Positions 1 to 6,890 of a stretch of DNA of 7,185 nt are shown piece after piece. Source of the DNA: Bacteroidota bacterium (GTDB taxonomy: Bacteria; Bacteroidota; Kryptoniia; Kryptoniales; JAKASW01). The notes beneath the pieces were generated by a model. The model worked only from the letters and a program-made list of their open reading frames with translations. It was not told where the DNA came from and searched no databases. The translations under genes were made by a program, and so were the position numbers. The DNA is taken from positions 1 through 7,185 of the forward strand of contig JAJYOS010000328.1 of the NCBI GenBank assembly GCA_021796055.1. The letters run 5' to 3'. Position 1 is the first letter of the stretch. The number at the start of each line of letters is the position of its first letter.

Positions 1-65
1 CCTTGCTCAGTTGAATGGCTAAAATGAACACTGACATTGTTTATCTTTGATCATGAGAGTAGTTG

Positions 66-1817
66 ATGACCGCTTTTGACAGGTATCCTCACATAGTTGT
101 AAAAGGGACCGAGAGGGTAACCACCGGCTGGAAGGAAATTGCCGCGAGACTTACTCGGGCTTGCAATGAGGTTGTTGGGATAAAAAAAGTCGTCGTCGTT
201 GAGATTTATCCGGGTGCATTCGAGGATGAAATCACAGACCAACTGGAAAGAGGCTTTGGCCCCTCGCTGGCGATAAGGTCGGCATCACTTTACAAATGTC
301 GTGACGCGATAAAGGAGATGGTCCATCCCGAGGTGACGGATGATCGGCTCTTTGGATACATGTCGCGGCTTGAGATTGACGACTATTTCGAGCCGGGAAG
401 GTTGGCGGAAGCGCGAAAACAGATCGACGATATTGCCACAGGGACAGTTTTGATAGTCGGTACAGGCGCGGCGGTTATTCCGCGGAGATACGATTTGCTG
501 GTTTACGCGGACATGGCACGGTGGGAAATCCAGCTTCGGATGCGTCGGCATGAAGTGAATAACCTCGGCGTAAATAACAAGGATGTTGAAGATTGGATGC
601 TCCTTTACAAGCAGGGCTATTTCGTGGATTGGCGCGTCTGTGACAAATTGAAGAAGAAACTGATGAACAGTTGGGATTTTGTCCTGGACACAAACGATCG
701 AGACAAGCCGAAACTTGTGCTGGGAGGGGCCGTCCGTGACGGGCTCAGGCAATGCCTGAAAAGACCTTTCAGTGTCGTTCCATATTTCGATCCTGCACCC
801 TGGGGCGGTGAGTGGATGGAAAAATTCTGCAATCTCGAACCGCGTGAGAATAATTACGGCTGGTGCTTCAACTGCGTTCCGGAAGAAAACAGCTTGTTGC
901 TGAAATTTGAAAACGAGATCATCGAGTTGCCGTCAATCAATCTCGTCTTCATCGAACCGCGGAGTCTTCTCGGTGAAGCTGTCCATGGACGATTCGGAGA
1001 CGAATTTCCGATTCGGTTCGATTTTCTTGATACCATGGGCGGAGGAAACTTGAGTCTTCAGGTGCATCCTCTTACGGAGTACATCCAGGAGAAGTTCGGA
1101 GTACATTATACTCAGGACGAGAGTTACTACATGATGGACGCAAAGGACGGTGCTGTCGTTTACCTCGGGCTCAAAGAGGGAACCGATCCTGAAAAGATGG
1201 TGCACGATCTCGAGACCGCAGAGGGCGGCGAGAAGCGATTTGAGGCCGAAAAGTATGTCGAGACCTGGCCGGTTAAGAAGCATGACCATTTCTTAATTCC
1301 GGCAGGTACAGTCCATTGCTCCGGCAAAGACTGCATGGTGCTGGAAATAAGTGCAACGCCTTACATTTTTACGTTCAAATTGTGGGACTGGGGAAGGCTT
1401 GGTCTTGACGGTAAACCAAGACCCATAAACGTGGCACACGGGAAGAATGTGATTCAGTGGGACAGGATCACACAGTGGACCCGGGCGAACCTGGTGAACA
1501 GAATTAAAAGAGTTGCCGCCGGGGATGGTTGGGTTGAAGAGCGCACAGGACTCCACGAACGGGAATTCATAGAGACTAGAAGGCATTGGTTCAACAAAAG
1601 AGTTGTACATAACACAAACGGGAGCGTTAACGTCATAAATCTTGTTGAAGGTGATGAAGTTATAGTGGAAAGTCCTTCAAAAGGGTTTGACCCAGTTATC
1701 GTGCATTACGCAGAAACATTCATAGTTCCGGCGGCCGTCGGAACATTTTCGGTAAGTCCCTTCGGCAGGAGTGAGGGAAAAGAGTGCGCTACGATAAAGG
1801 CTTTTGTCCGGACGTGA
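66..1817 (+). CDS. Class I mannose-6-phosphate isomerase with degenerate kinase-like N-terminal domain
   Basis: A cytoplasmic zinc enzyme that interconverts mannose-6-phosphate and fructose-6-phosphate, numbered here from a TTG at 63 (584 residues). The isomerase part spans about 240-584. It opens with APWGGEW (245-251) and carries the four expected metal ligands: Q333 and H335 in LSLQVHP, E353 in QDESYYM, and H418 in IPAGTVHCSG. Residues 1-235 look like a uridine-kinase-type fold. A strand at 42-47 leads into EIYPGAFEDEI, where a P-loop would be expected but no GxxGK[ST] is present. TGTVLIVGTG (126-135) and YDLLVYADMARWEIQLRMRR (143-162) match the later strand and the lid arginines. Plain class I isomerases run about 300-400 residues, so the extension is real. 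From memory, a two-domain form of this length occurs in other bacteria. TTG 63-65 is followed directly by ATG 66-68, and a stop at 60-62 rules out any earlier start. I chose the ATG, with GAGAG at 55-59 as a modest ribosome site. Confidence 0.9.
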   Translation: MTAFDRYPHIVVKGTERVTTGWKEIAARLTRACNEVVGIKKVVVVEIYPGAFEDEITDQLERGFGPSLAIRSASLYKCRDAIKEMVHPEVTDDRLFGYMSRLEIDDYFEPGRLAEARKQIDDIATGTVLIVGTGAAVIPRRYDLLVYADMARWEIQLRMRRHEVNNLGVNNKDVEDWMLLYKQGYFVDWRVCDKLKKKLMNSWDFVLDTNDRDKPKLVLGGAVRDGLRQCLKRPFSVVPYFDPAPWGGEWMEKFCNLEPRENNYGWCFNCVPEENSLLLKFENEIIELPSINLVFIEPRSLLGEAVHGRFGDEFPIRFDFLDTMGGGNLSLQVHPLTEYIQEKFGVHYTQDESYYMMDAKDGAVVYLGLKEGTDPEKMVHDLETAEGGEKRFEAEKYVETWPVKKHDHFLIPAGTVHCSGKDCMVLEISATPYIFTFKLWDWGRLGLDGKPRPINVAHGKNVIQWDRITQWTRANLVNRIKRVAAGDGWVEERTGLHEREFIETRRHWFNKRVVHNTNGSVNVINLVEGDEVIVESPSKGFDPVIVHYAETFIVPAAVGTFSVSPFGRSEGKECATIKAFVRT

Positions 1818-1843
1818 CGAGAGCCTTAGCCAGGAATAGGATC

Positions 1844-1849
1844 AGGTGA
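1844..1849 (+). promoter_or_regulatory. Ribosome binding site of the MFS permease gene
   Basis: AGGTGA lies four bases before the ATG at 1854 and fixes that start. The gap of 36 bases after the isomerase stop holds no evident promoter or terminator, which supports co-transcription. Confidence 0.6.
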
Positions 1850-1853
1850 TCTC

Positions 1854-3191
1854 ATGAAAGAAAAAAATAGTCTCTATTTACTTGTGGCGTCTGTAGTGGC
1901 TGCACTTGGCGGACTACTCTTTGGGTTCGATACCGCCGTCATTTCAGGCACTACGCCGTTCATCCAACCGTATTTTCATCTAAGCGATGTTGGTCTCGGA
2001 TGGACGGTGAGCAGCCTTCTTGTCGGCTGTATTGTCGGCGTGACGCTCTCCGGGAAGCCCGGTGATCTGTTCGGAAGGAGAAATACTCTCCGTGCAGCGG
2101 CGCTCGTCTTCGTGGTCTCAGCGGCCGGATCGGCACTTGCCGCCAGGTTATGGGTTTTCATTACCTTCAGATTTTTCGGCGGGATCGCCGTCGGCACGGC
2201 ATCGATGCTCTCTCCGATGTATATCTCGGAGATTTCACCTGGTGAGAGACGCGGTGCGCTCGTTTCGCTCAACCAGCTCGCAATTGTCATCGGAATTCTA
2301 ATTGCCTTCTTTACGAACTATCTTCTTGTGGGGACCGGGGGAGATAACTGGAGATGGATGCTCTCGGTTATGGGTCTTCCTGCATTGTTGTTTTTTGTCG
2401 CGTTGTTTTTCGTCCCCGAGAGTCCAAGGTGGCTGGTGCAAAAACGCAAGATCGATGATGCATTCAAAGTCCTTAGCAAAATAAGCGGCGACGAGAGTGC
2501 AAATCATGAGCTGGCCGAAATAGAGAAAAGCATCGCGAGCGAAGATGCAGGGACTTATCGTGACGTTTTTTCAAAGGAACTGAGGCCTATTCTCGTCATT
2601 GGAATGCTCCTGGCCTTCTTCCAACAAATGACCGGGATTAATTCAATTATGTATTACGCTCCCATAATTTTTCAGAAGATCGGGAACGGGACGAACTCTG
2701 CATTTATTCAGACCGTCGCTGTGGGCGCAGTCAATTTGATTTTCACTCTCGTATCCCTCCGGCTTATTGACAGGTGGGGAAGAAAGCCGCTTCTGATCGT
2801 TGGGGCAATCGGTATGATCGTATCTCTCCTGGTCATGTCCGGTGCTTTTTTCCTGAAACACTTCGAAGGCTATCTTATACTCGTTTTCATCCTGGTCTTC
2901 ATCGCGTCGTTTGCGGTCTCGATCGGTCCCGTCGCCTGGGTGGTAATAGCCGAGATATTTCCCAACAGGCTTAGAAGCAAAGCGATGTCCGTGGCAATCG
3001 TAACGCTCTGGACATTTACATTTCTCGTCTCACTGACTTTCCCTGTGGTACTCGACAGGCTCGGGGGCGGAGCCGCCTTCGGGATCTTCGGAGTGATGTG
3101 CATTCTGCTTCTGATCTACGTCATTTTCAGGCTGCCTGAGACAAAGGGGAAGAGCCTTGAAGAACTGGAGAGAATACTAGTTCACAAGTGA
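1854..3191 (+). CDS. Sugar porter family MFS transporter (XylE/GLUT-like)
   Basis: A 445-residue, 12-helix inner-membrane permease of the sugar porter family, normally a proton symporter or facilitator for hexoses or pentoses. Family signatures appear in order: GGLLFGFDTAVISG (19-32, helix 1), D71-L-F-GRR (loop 2-3), ERRGALVSLNQL (131-142, helix 5 with Q141), PESPRWL (188-194), a helical intracellular segment (about 197-240), QQMTGINSIMYYAP (257-270, helix 7 sugar-binding face), RLIDRWGRKPLL (303-314), GPVAWVVIAEIFP (358-370, with W362), and the closing PETKGKSLEELE (428-439). Q141, Q257/Q258, N263 and W362 correspond by motif to sugar contacts known in XylE, so transport of a simple sugar is likely. 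The exact substrate cannot be read off. The loop 2-3 motif is unusual: GKPGDLFGRR instead of the common G-x-L-A-D-R/K-x-GRR. The length is normal. Placement behind the isomerase suggests mannose or another hexose as cargo (inference). Confidence 0.93.
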   Translation: MKEKNSLYLLVASVVAALGGLLFGFDTAVISGTTPFIQPYFHLSDVGLGWTVSSLLVGCIVGVTLSGKPGDLFGRRNTLRAAALVFVVSAAGSALAARLWVFITFRFFGGIAVGTASMLSPMYISEISPGERRGALVSLNQLAIVIGILIAFFTNYLLVGTGGDNWRWMLSVMGLPALLFFVALFFVPESPRWLVQKRKIDDAFKVLSKISGDESANHELAEIEKSIASEDAGTYRDVFSKELRPILVIGMLLAFFQQMTGINSIMYYAPIIFQKIGNGTNSAFIQTVAVGAVNLIFTLVSLRLIDRWGRKPLLIVGAIGMIVSLLVMSGAFFLKHFEGYLILVFILVFIASFAVSIGPVAWVVIAEIFPNRLRSKAMSVAIVTLWTFTFLVSLTFPVVLDRLGGGAAFGIFGVMCILLLIYVIFRLPETKGKSLEELERILVHK

Positions 3192-5074
3192 TAGTGAAGT
3201 TGGCTTCGCCGAGTGGACTACTGCCGGCAAATCCGGCGGGATGGGCTAAAGAATTTCTGCACTCCGGTGGTCATTTCTTGCTAAGCAATCCCGCTACACT
3301 TCCTCTTAACATAAGAAGGGGGACACCTGCCTTGCCAGCTCCTTCCAGGAGGGCAGGACGGTGTGGGGGCAATTGGCCAAGTTGTCTGTACGTTGCCCAT
3401 GTTAAAAGGATTTGCTTTCTGAGTTGTACGAGAATCTGGTTAACCCTTTGTGTCCTTGCCGCAATTGGAGGACCGGTGTTCGGGCAGGGGCCGGTTACAA
3501 TTACCGTCAATCGGGAAATTCGGGGGAGGCAAATACCGAAAGACTTTCTGGGCCTGAGCTTCGAGACCGCAAGCCTTCTGAAAGATCATGCGGGGGTACC
3601 AGGATATCTTTTCGATTCAACGAACACACAGTTGATTGATCTGTTCGGTGTCCTTGGCTTACGGAATATCCGTATCGGTGGTGGGACAGTCGACAATCCT
3701 CGCGTCAATCCAAGCCGTCAGGATATCGATGCGCTCTTCGGCTTCGTCAAGGCTGCGAAGCTGCGTGTGATTTATTCCCTTCGCCTTCTCAACGGGAATG
3801 CAGTCGAGGATGCGAGCATCGCCAAATATATCTGGACTCATTACAGACATTATGTAGATGCATTTGCAGTTGGGAATGAGCCCGACTGGCCGCACTACCA
3901 CGATCGCGATCCCCACATTTATGAAACATCTCCGGGCGTTCCGGGGACGGCATTCCCATCTTATTTTGCAGAGTGGAAGAAGTTTGTCGCCGTGATCCAT
4001 GATTCGGTTCCGGATGCAAAGTTCGGCGGCCCGGACACAGGGAGCAATTATCCTATCCCGGGATCAAAGAACACATATTTTGACGGGAAGCCTTGGACTA
4101 TAGCTTTCGCGGATAGCACGAAGGGTTCTGACCTTATCGACAAGGTTTATCTACACAACTATACCGGACAGGCAGCGGTTGACAACACAGCACAGGAAAT
4201 GGTTGACAAAATGTTGTCTCCGACGTGGGACGCTAACTACTATCAAGAATTGTACTCAGAGAGCTGCGCCCCAATTTTGAAAGACGGTTTCAATTATCGA
4301 TTAACTGAATCCAACAGTTTTACCGGCGGGGTTCAGGGCGGGAGCAATTGTTTCGCGACGGCACTCTATTCACTGGACTATCTTTACTGGTGGGCGGAGC
4401 ATGATGCGAGCGGAGTTAATTTCCACAACAAGCAATGGTTGCTGAACGACACGATATACCGAGACAGCGGAGGAAATTATCGCGTCAATCCAATGGCATA
4501 TGGGATAAAGGCTTTCTCCATAGGGAGTCACGGCGAGTTGGAACAGCTTACAATAACAAACCCTCATAACCTGGATTTGACGGCCTACGCAGCTCTTGAT
4601 GGGAAGGAGCTTTTTATCACGATCATAAACAAAGAGCATGGTGATGGCGCCCAGAGCGCAAGAGTCACCTTCAGAGACGGTGGACGCTGGGAGAGTGTCG
4701 ACGAGATGGTTTTGGCTGCTCCCGGCAGTGATCCTTTTGCTACAACGGGGATAACCCTCGGAGGGGCGGCCATCAATAGCGACGGTGTATGGCATGCAAA
4801 CTGGATTCATCTTTGGTCAGGTGATAAGGGCGATCGTGCTGTCATGGTTCCACCAACGACTGCCGCAATAGTGCGAATACGACTTAAGGTAAATGTGAAG
4901 TCGCCTGAAACCCCTTCCAACGCAACAGGGACGCGACCAAAGTCTAAACTCTTTTCCCTTCCGAATCATTCCTCCCGAAAAAATTCTAGACATATTCAAA
5001 ATCGTAATCCTGATATGGCTAAGTCCAGCAAAGCATTTCCCCAGGGTTTATCATTCTATGAATTCTTGAATTGA
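3188..5074 (+). CDS. Exported GH79-type glycoside hydrolase (probable beta-glucuronidase); start uncertain
   Basis: A clan GH-A retaining hydrolase of the GH79 type, a family that includes beta-glucuronidases and heparanase-like enzymes. Numbered from GTG 3188 (628 residues), a Sec signal peptide lies at about 72-99: HVKR, a hydrophobic core WLTLCVLAAIGG, and a cut near VFG|Q. The mature protein begins TITVNREIRGRQIPKDFLGL (104-123), the usual GH79 opening. Catalytic residues by motif are acid/base E231 in AVGNEPD (227-233) and nucleophile E374 in YRLTESNS (370-377). DASGVNFHN (406-414) and NPMAYGIKAFS (434-444) are further GH79-like landmarks. A C-terminal beta domain ends near VRIRLK (562-567). 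Residues 568-628 are a polar tail that looks unlike a domain. GTG 3188 overlaps the MFS stop (GTGA), but residues 1-71 are encoded by hairpin-rich DNA and there is no in-frame ATG before the signal peptide. The real start may be TTG 3332 or CTG 3386, or may have been lost by a frameshift. GH79 membership is fairly sure; the substrate is not. Confidence 0.82.
   Translation: MIVKLASPSGLLPANPAGWAKEFLHSGGHFLLSNPATLPLNIRRGTPALPAPSRRAGRCGGNWPSCLYVAHVKRICFLSCTRIWLTLCVLAAIGGPVFGQGPVTITVNREIRGRQIPKDFLGLSFETASLLKDHAGVPGYLFDSTNTQLIDLFGVLGLRNIRIGGGTVDNPRVNPSRQDIDALFGFVKAAKLRVIYSLRLLNGNAVEDASIAKYIWTHYRHYVDAFAVGNEPDWPHYHDRDPHIYETSPGVPGTAFPSYFAEWKKFVAVIHDSVPDAKFGGPDTGSNYPIPGSKNTYFDGKPWTIAFADSTKGSDLIDKVYLHNYTGQAAVDNTAQEMVDKMLSPTWDANYYQELYSESCAPILKDGFNYRLTESNSFTGGVQGGSNCFATALYSLDYLYWWAEHDASGVNFHNKQWLLNDTIYRDSGGNYRVNPMAYGIKAFSIGSHGELEQLTITNPHNLDLTAYAALDGKELFITIINKEHGDGAQSARVTFRDGGRWESVDEMVLAAPGSDPFATTGITLGGAAINSDGVWHANWIHLWSGDKGDRAVMVPPTTAAIVRIRLKVNVKSPETPSNATGTRPKSKLFSLPNHSSRKNSRHIQNRNPDMAKSSKAFPQGLSFYEFLN
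3192..3400. other. Hairpin-rich, repeat-like stretch between MFS and hydrolase coding parts
   Basis: This stretch is open in the hydrolase frame but reads like noncoding DNA. It holds several short perfect inverted repeats: GGC/GCC around 3202-3210, GCCGG (3223-3227) with CCGGC (3233-3237), and the larger structure at 3323-3364. A half-palindrome, CTTCCTCTTAACATAAGAAG, precedes the last. I see no separate gene in it. It could be a dispersed intergenic repeat inserted in the operon, an attenuator or terminator region for the MFS gene, or a genuinely translated leader. Confidence 0.5.
3323..3364 (+). repeat. Imperfect long inverted repeat
   Basis: Nested perfect arms are ACACC (3323-3327) with GGTGT (3360-3364), CCTGCC (3326-3331) with GGCAGG (3352-3357), and CTCCT (3339-3343) with AGGAG (3347-3351) around a TCC loop. 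The two sides are unequal in length, so the stem has internal loops. There is no T-run after it (GGGGGC follows), so it is not a standard intrinsic terminator on the + strand. Confidence 0.55.
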
Positions 5075-5108
5075 ATTACTTGGGGTTACATTCCCCGTCG
5101 CTCGCGGC

Positions 5109-5202
5109 GTCATTCCCGCGTGCCCGCCTGTCCGGTAGGCAGGCTCTCAGCGGGAATCTGGTTCAGGAAAGTGGATTCCCGACAGGAGCGATCGGGAATG
5201 AC
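5109..5202. repeat. Compound palindromic intergenic repeat (CATTCCCG family)
   Basis: The outer arms GTCATTCCCG (5109-5118) and CGGGAATGAC (5193-5202) are perfect 10-base inverted repeats. Inner arms CGGGAATC (5151-5158) and GATTCCCG (5174-5181) are also perfect. Four copies of an ATTCCCG-type arm therefore alternate in direction, and the region can fold either as two successive hairpins (5112-5119 with 5150-5157, then 5175-5182 with 5192-5199) or as one cruciform. A further small palindrome, GCCTG (5126-5130) with CAGGC (5140-5144), sits in the first loop. From memory, this layout resembles a noncoding repeat found in many copies in environmental bacterial genomes. Whether it is multicopy here cannot be seen in one window. 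Confidence 0.8.
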
Positions 5203-5231
5203 ATGATGGCTCTTTTGGATTTCCAAGAGTA

Positions 5232-5262
5232 CCTCGCGGCTTGCCGTGAGGATGTTTATTTT
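5232..5262 (+). terminator. Probable intrinsic terminator after the hydrolase gene
   Basis: CCTCGCGGC (5232-5240) pairs with GCCGTGAGG (5243-5251), nine pairs with one G-U, closed by a TT turn. The T-rich tail ATGTTTATTTT (5252-5262) follows. It lies 157 bases after the hydrolase stop and 115 before the symporter start, in the right place to end the upstream unit. The T tract is interrupted, and the hairpin may be part of the adjoining repeat instead. Confidence 0.5.
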
Positions 5263-5360
5263 CAAGCTTCTCTACGGTGTTGTGATTAGTGTCTTCAATT
5301 TTGTCTGCACTTTCTGTGTGTGATTCAGTTATAGAGCGAGAATGAGAGGTTGAAATCATC

Positions 5361-5381
5361 ATGACTGGCGTTTCCCTATGA
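5361..5381 (+). other. Possible six-codon leader peptide overlapping the symporter start
   Basis: ATG at 5361 opens a six-codon frame (MTGVSL) whose TGA stop at 5379-5381 overlaps the symporter ATG at 5378 as ATGA. AGAGG at 5345-5349 lies 11 bases before this ATG, while the symporter ATG itself has no ribosome site within the usual distance. Translational coupling through this tiny frame is possible. A chance overlap is equally likely. Confidence 0.25.
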
Positions 5382-6886
5382 CGACCCATGCAGCGATTCT
5401 TCTGGGATTGGGAATCTACGGCATCGTGATGCTGGCGATTTCGATTTTTTGGATGAGACGTGTGAAGAGACCTGCAGACTATTTGGTGGGGGGCCGGAAT
5501 CTGCCGGCATGGGTACTTGCTGGAAACATTACTGCCGGCAGCATTGGAACGGGAGTGATTATCGGCGCGTCGGGACTCGCGTATCAACACGGCTGGGCAG
5601 GGAGTGCGTATCCGATTGGACTTGGTCTAGGGACGGCGCTCGCAGGATTGATGTTTGCTGTCATGCGGCGACATAAGTTCATGACACTCAGCGAAGAGAT
5701 TGCCTCCTATTACGATAATAAGAGGATAGTGGTCGAATTCTCAAACATCACTCTGTTCCTCTCACAATTGTGCTGGCTGACGGTTCAGATTATGGGGGGA
5801 GCGAGCGTGATTGCTGCCGTTACAGGTTTGAGCCTGGGAATGAGCGTAGTGGTCGCAGGAATTCTCACGGCGAGCATCGCAATACCCGGAGGTTTCAAGA
5901 GCGTTGTCTATACTGACTTTCTTCAAGCGACGATATTGCTGACCGGTTTTGGTGTCATGACCTACGTGGCTCTCCACGCTTCCGGGGGACTGCCCGGTTT
6001 ACGTCATACGGTTCCCACCACTTACTTCTCGTTCTTAGGAGTAAGCTCATACGGTGGATGGAAGATTGCCGGCCTGATCGCTGCACTTTCGTTGAGCGTG
6101 CTTGCAGATCCGGGAAGAAGACTGAGCATGTACGGATCAAGAAGTGAAGGAGGCGCGCGTACTTCAATGGTCACTGCCGGGACAACGGTAATCATATTTT
6201 CTGTGGTTATCGGGATCACCGGCATGTACGCGTATCATCTTAAAGCAAACTTGGCAGTACCCGACGAGGCGCTGCTTTGGTTGGTGATGAACATTCTGCC
6301 GGTCTGGCTTGCGGCACTTGTCGTGGTATCGGTTACTTCCGGGATCTTTTCCTGTGCTAACGGTAACGCGATGGCTGTCAGCTCATTTTTCGTCCGTCAT
6401 ATTTTTCCTCTGGCGACTGGACGATATCCAAGGCGGCCCCTCATGACTGCGAGGCTGTCGCTTGTGGTTGCTTTTACTCTCTGCACTTTCATAGCGCTCC
6501 ACGCAGGAACGATAGTCGGCTTCGTGATCAAGTTCCTTCCCGTGACGATGAGCGGCCTGGCAATCATAATAGTGCTCGGCAGGTTTTGGAGACGGTCGAC
6601 ATGGCAGGGCGCTCTTTCCGCACAAGTAATTACACCCGTCGTTTCTCTGGCCGTGATGTTCTTCTTCCCGAAGTCCACATTCAACAATGCGGTCATTCTC
6701 GCAGTGCCGGGAATTATTGCTCTTATACTCGTAAGCCTGGTGACCCCACCTCCGGCAAGGGCTTTTGCGGAGGTCGCGGAGGAATTGACGCGAGAGCGTG
6801 AAGCCATCGAGGGTGGATCCGCGGATAAAGCAATATCAGGTGTCGGCGGACTGGATTTCGGTGAATCTCCGGAAGAGGCAAAATGA
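5378..6886 (+). CDS. Sodium:solute symporter (SSS) family transporter
   Basis: A 502-residue inner-membrane permease of the SSS family (LeuT fold, usually about 13 helices), which imports sugars, sugar acids, amino acids or other solutes with sodium. The first helix (about 6-25) is followed by the family hallmark ADYLVGGRNLPAW (33-45) and the unwound helix region AGNITAGSIGTGVIIGASGLAYQHG (48-72). Further hydrophobic segments lie near 75-96, 122-150, 153-170, 178-200, 228-243, 264-285, 299-325, 358-375, 378-402, 410-430 and 436-456. GGFKSVVYTDFLQ (171-183) is the conserved helix 5-6 signature. The final 45 residues are a charged, likely cytoplasmic tail. A stop at 5351-5353 and no other candidate fix the start at ATG 5378. 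In the helix that usually supplies sodium-site serines, the sequence reads VTSGIFSCANGN (319-330). With the hydrolase upstream, a sugar or uronate cargo is plausible, but this is inference only. Confidence 0.92.
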   Translation: MTTHAAILLGLGIYGIVMLAISIFWMRRVKRPADYLVGGRNLPAWVLAGNITAGSIGTGVIIGASGLAYQHGWAGSAYPIGLGLGTALAGLMFAVMRRHKFMTLSEEIASYYDNKRIVVEFSNITLFLSQLCWLTVQIMGGASVIAAVTGLSLGMSVVVAGILTASIAIPGGFKSVVYTDFLQATILLTGFGVMTYVALHASGGLPGLRHTVPTTYFSFLGVSSYGGWKIAGLIAALSLSVLADPGRRLSMYGSRSEGGARTSMVTAGTTVIIFSVVIGITGMYAYHLKANLAVPDEALLWLVMNILPVWLAALVVVSVTSGIFSCANGNAMAVSSFFVRHIFPLATGRYPRRPLMTARLSLVVAFTLCTFIALHAGTIVGFVIKFLPVTMSGLAIIIVLGRFWRRSTWQGALSAQVITPVVSLAVMFFFPKSTFNNAVILAVPGIIALILVSLVTPPPARAFAEVAEELTREREAIEGGSADKAISGVGGLDFGESPEEAK

Positions 6887-6890
6887 GGAA

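Larger units (their letters stand above)
5075..5377. other. Intergenic region between hydrolase and symporter
   Basis: These 303 bases hold no convincing protein gene; a 72-codon open frame across the palindromes (5071-5289) shows no family resemblance. The left half contains the compound palindromic repeat (5109-5202), a bulged stem CTCTT..TTGGA/TCCAA..GAG (5210-5229), and the terminator-like hairpin at 5232-5251. The right half (about 5283-5377) is AT-richer and is where a promoter for the symporter would be expected. TATAGA at 5330-5335 could serve as a -10 box, but I see no well-spaced -35, so I do not call one. Confidence 0.7.

Noticed and set aside
1..27. C-terminal end of an upstream gene
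   Set aside because: All three forward frames stop within the first 27 bases, so any of the two longer tails could be coding. Six to eight codons cannot be identified.
42..49. TATCTTTG before the isomerase, matching the Bacteroidota -7 motif TAnnTTTG
   Set aside because: No TTTG/TTG partner at the expected spacing of about 19 bases (the nearest TTG, at 11-13, is too far). Eight bases alone are too weak to call a promoter or a phylum.
126..162. Active kinase supplying mannose-6-phosphate within the isomerase fusion
   Set aside because: No P-loop lysine is present in the N-terminal domain, so phosphotransfer by the usual mechanism is unlikely.
285..752. 155-codon open frame on the minus strand inside the isomerase gene
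   Set aside because: It lies wholly opposite a strongly supported gene and shows no family motif, so it is a shadow frame.
4889..5074. Type IX secretion sorting domain at the hydrolase C-terminus
   Set aside because: I looked for the NYPNPFNP-like motif and a closing basic strand in the coding frame and found neither.
5109..5202. CRISPR array or integron attachment site
   Set aside because: The repeats are inverted, not direct, have no regular spacers, and lack the core sites of an attachment site.
5071..5289. 72-codon open frame overlapping the hydrolase stop
   Set aside because: It consists mostly of the palindromic repeat and hairpins and has no protein-like pattern.
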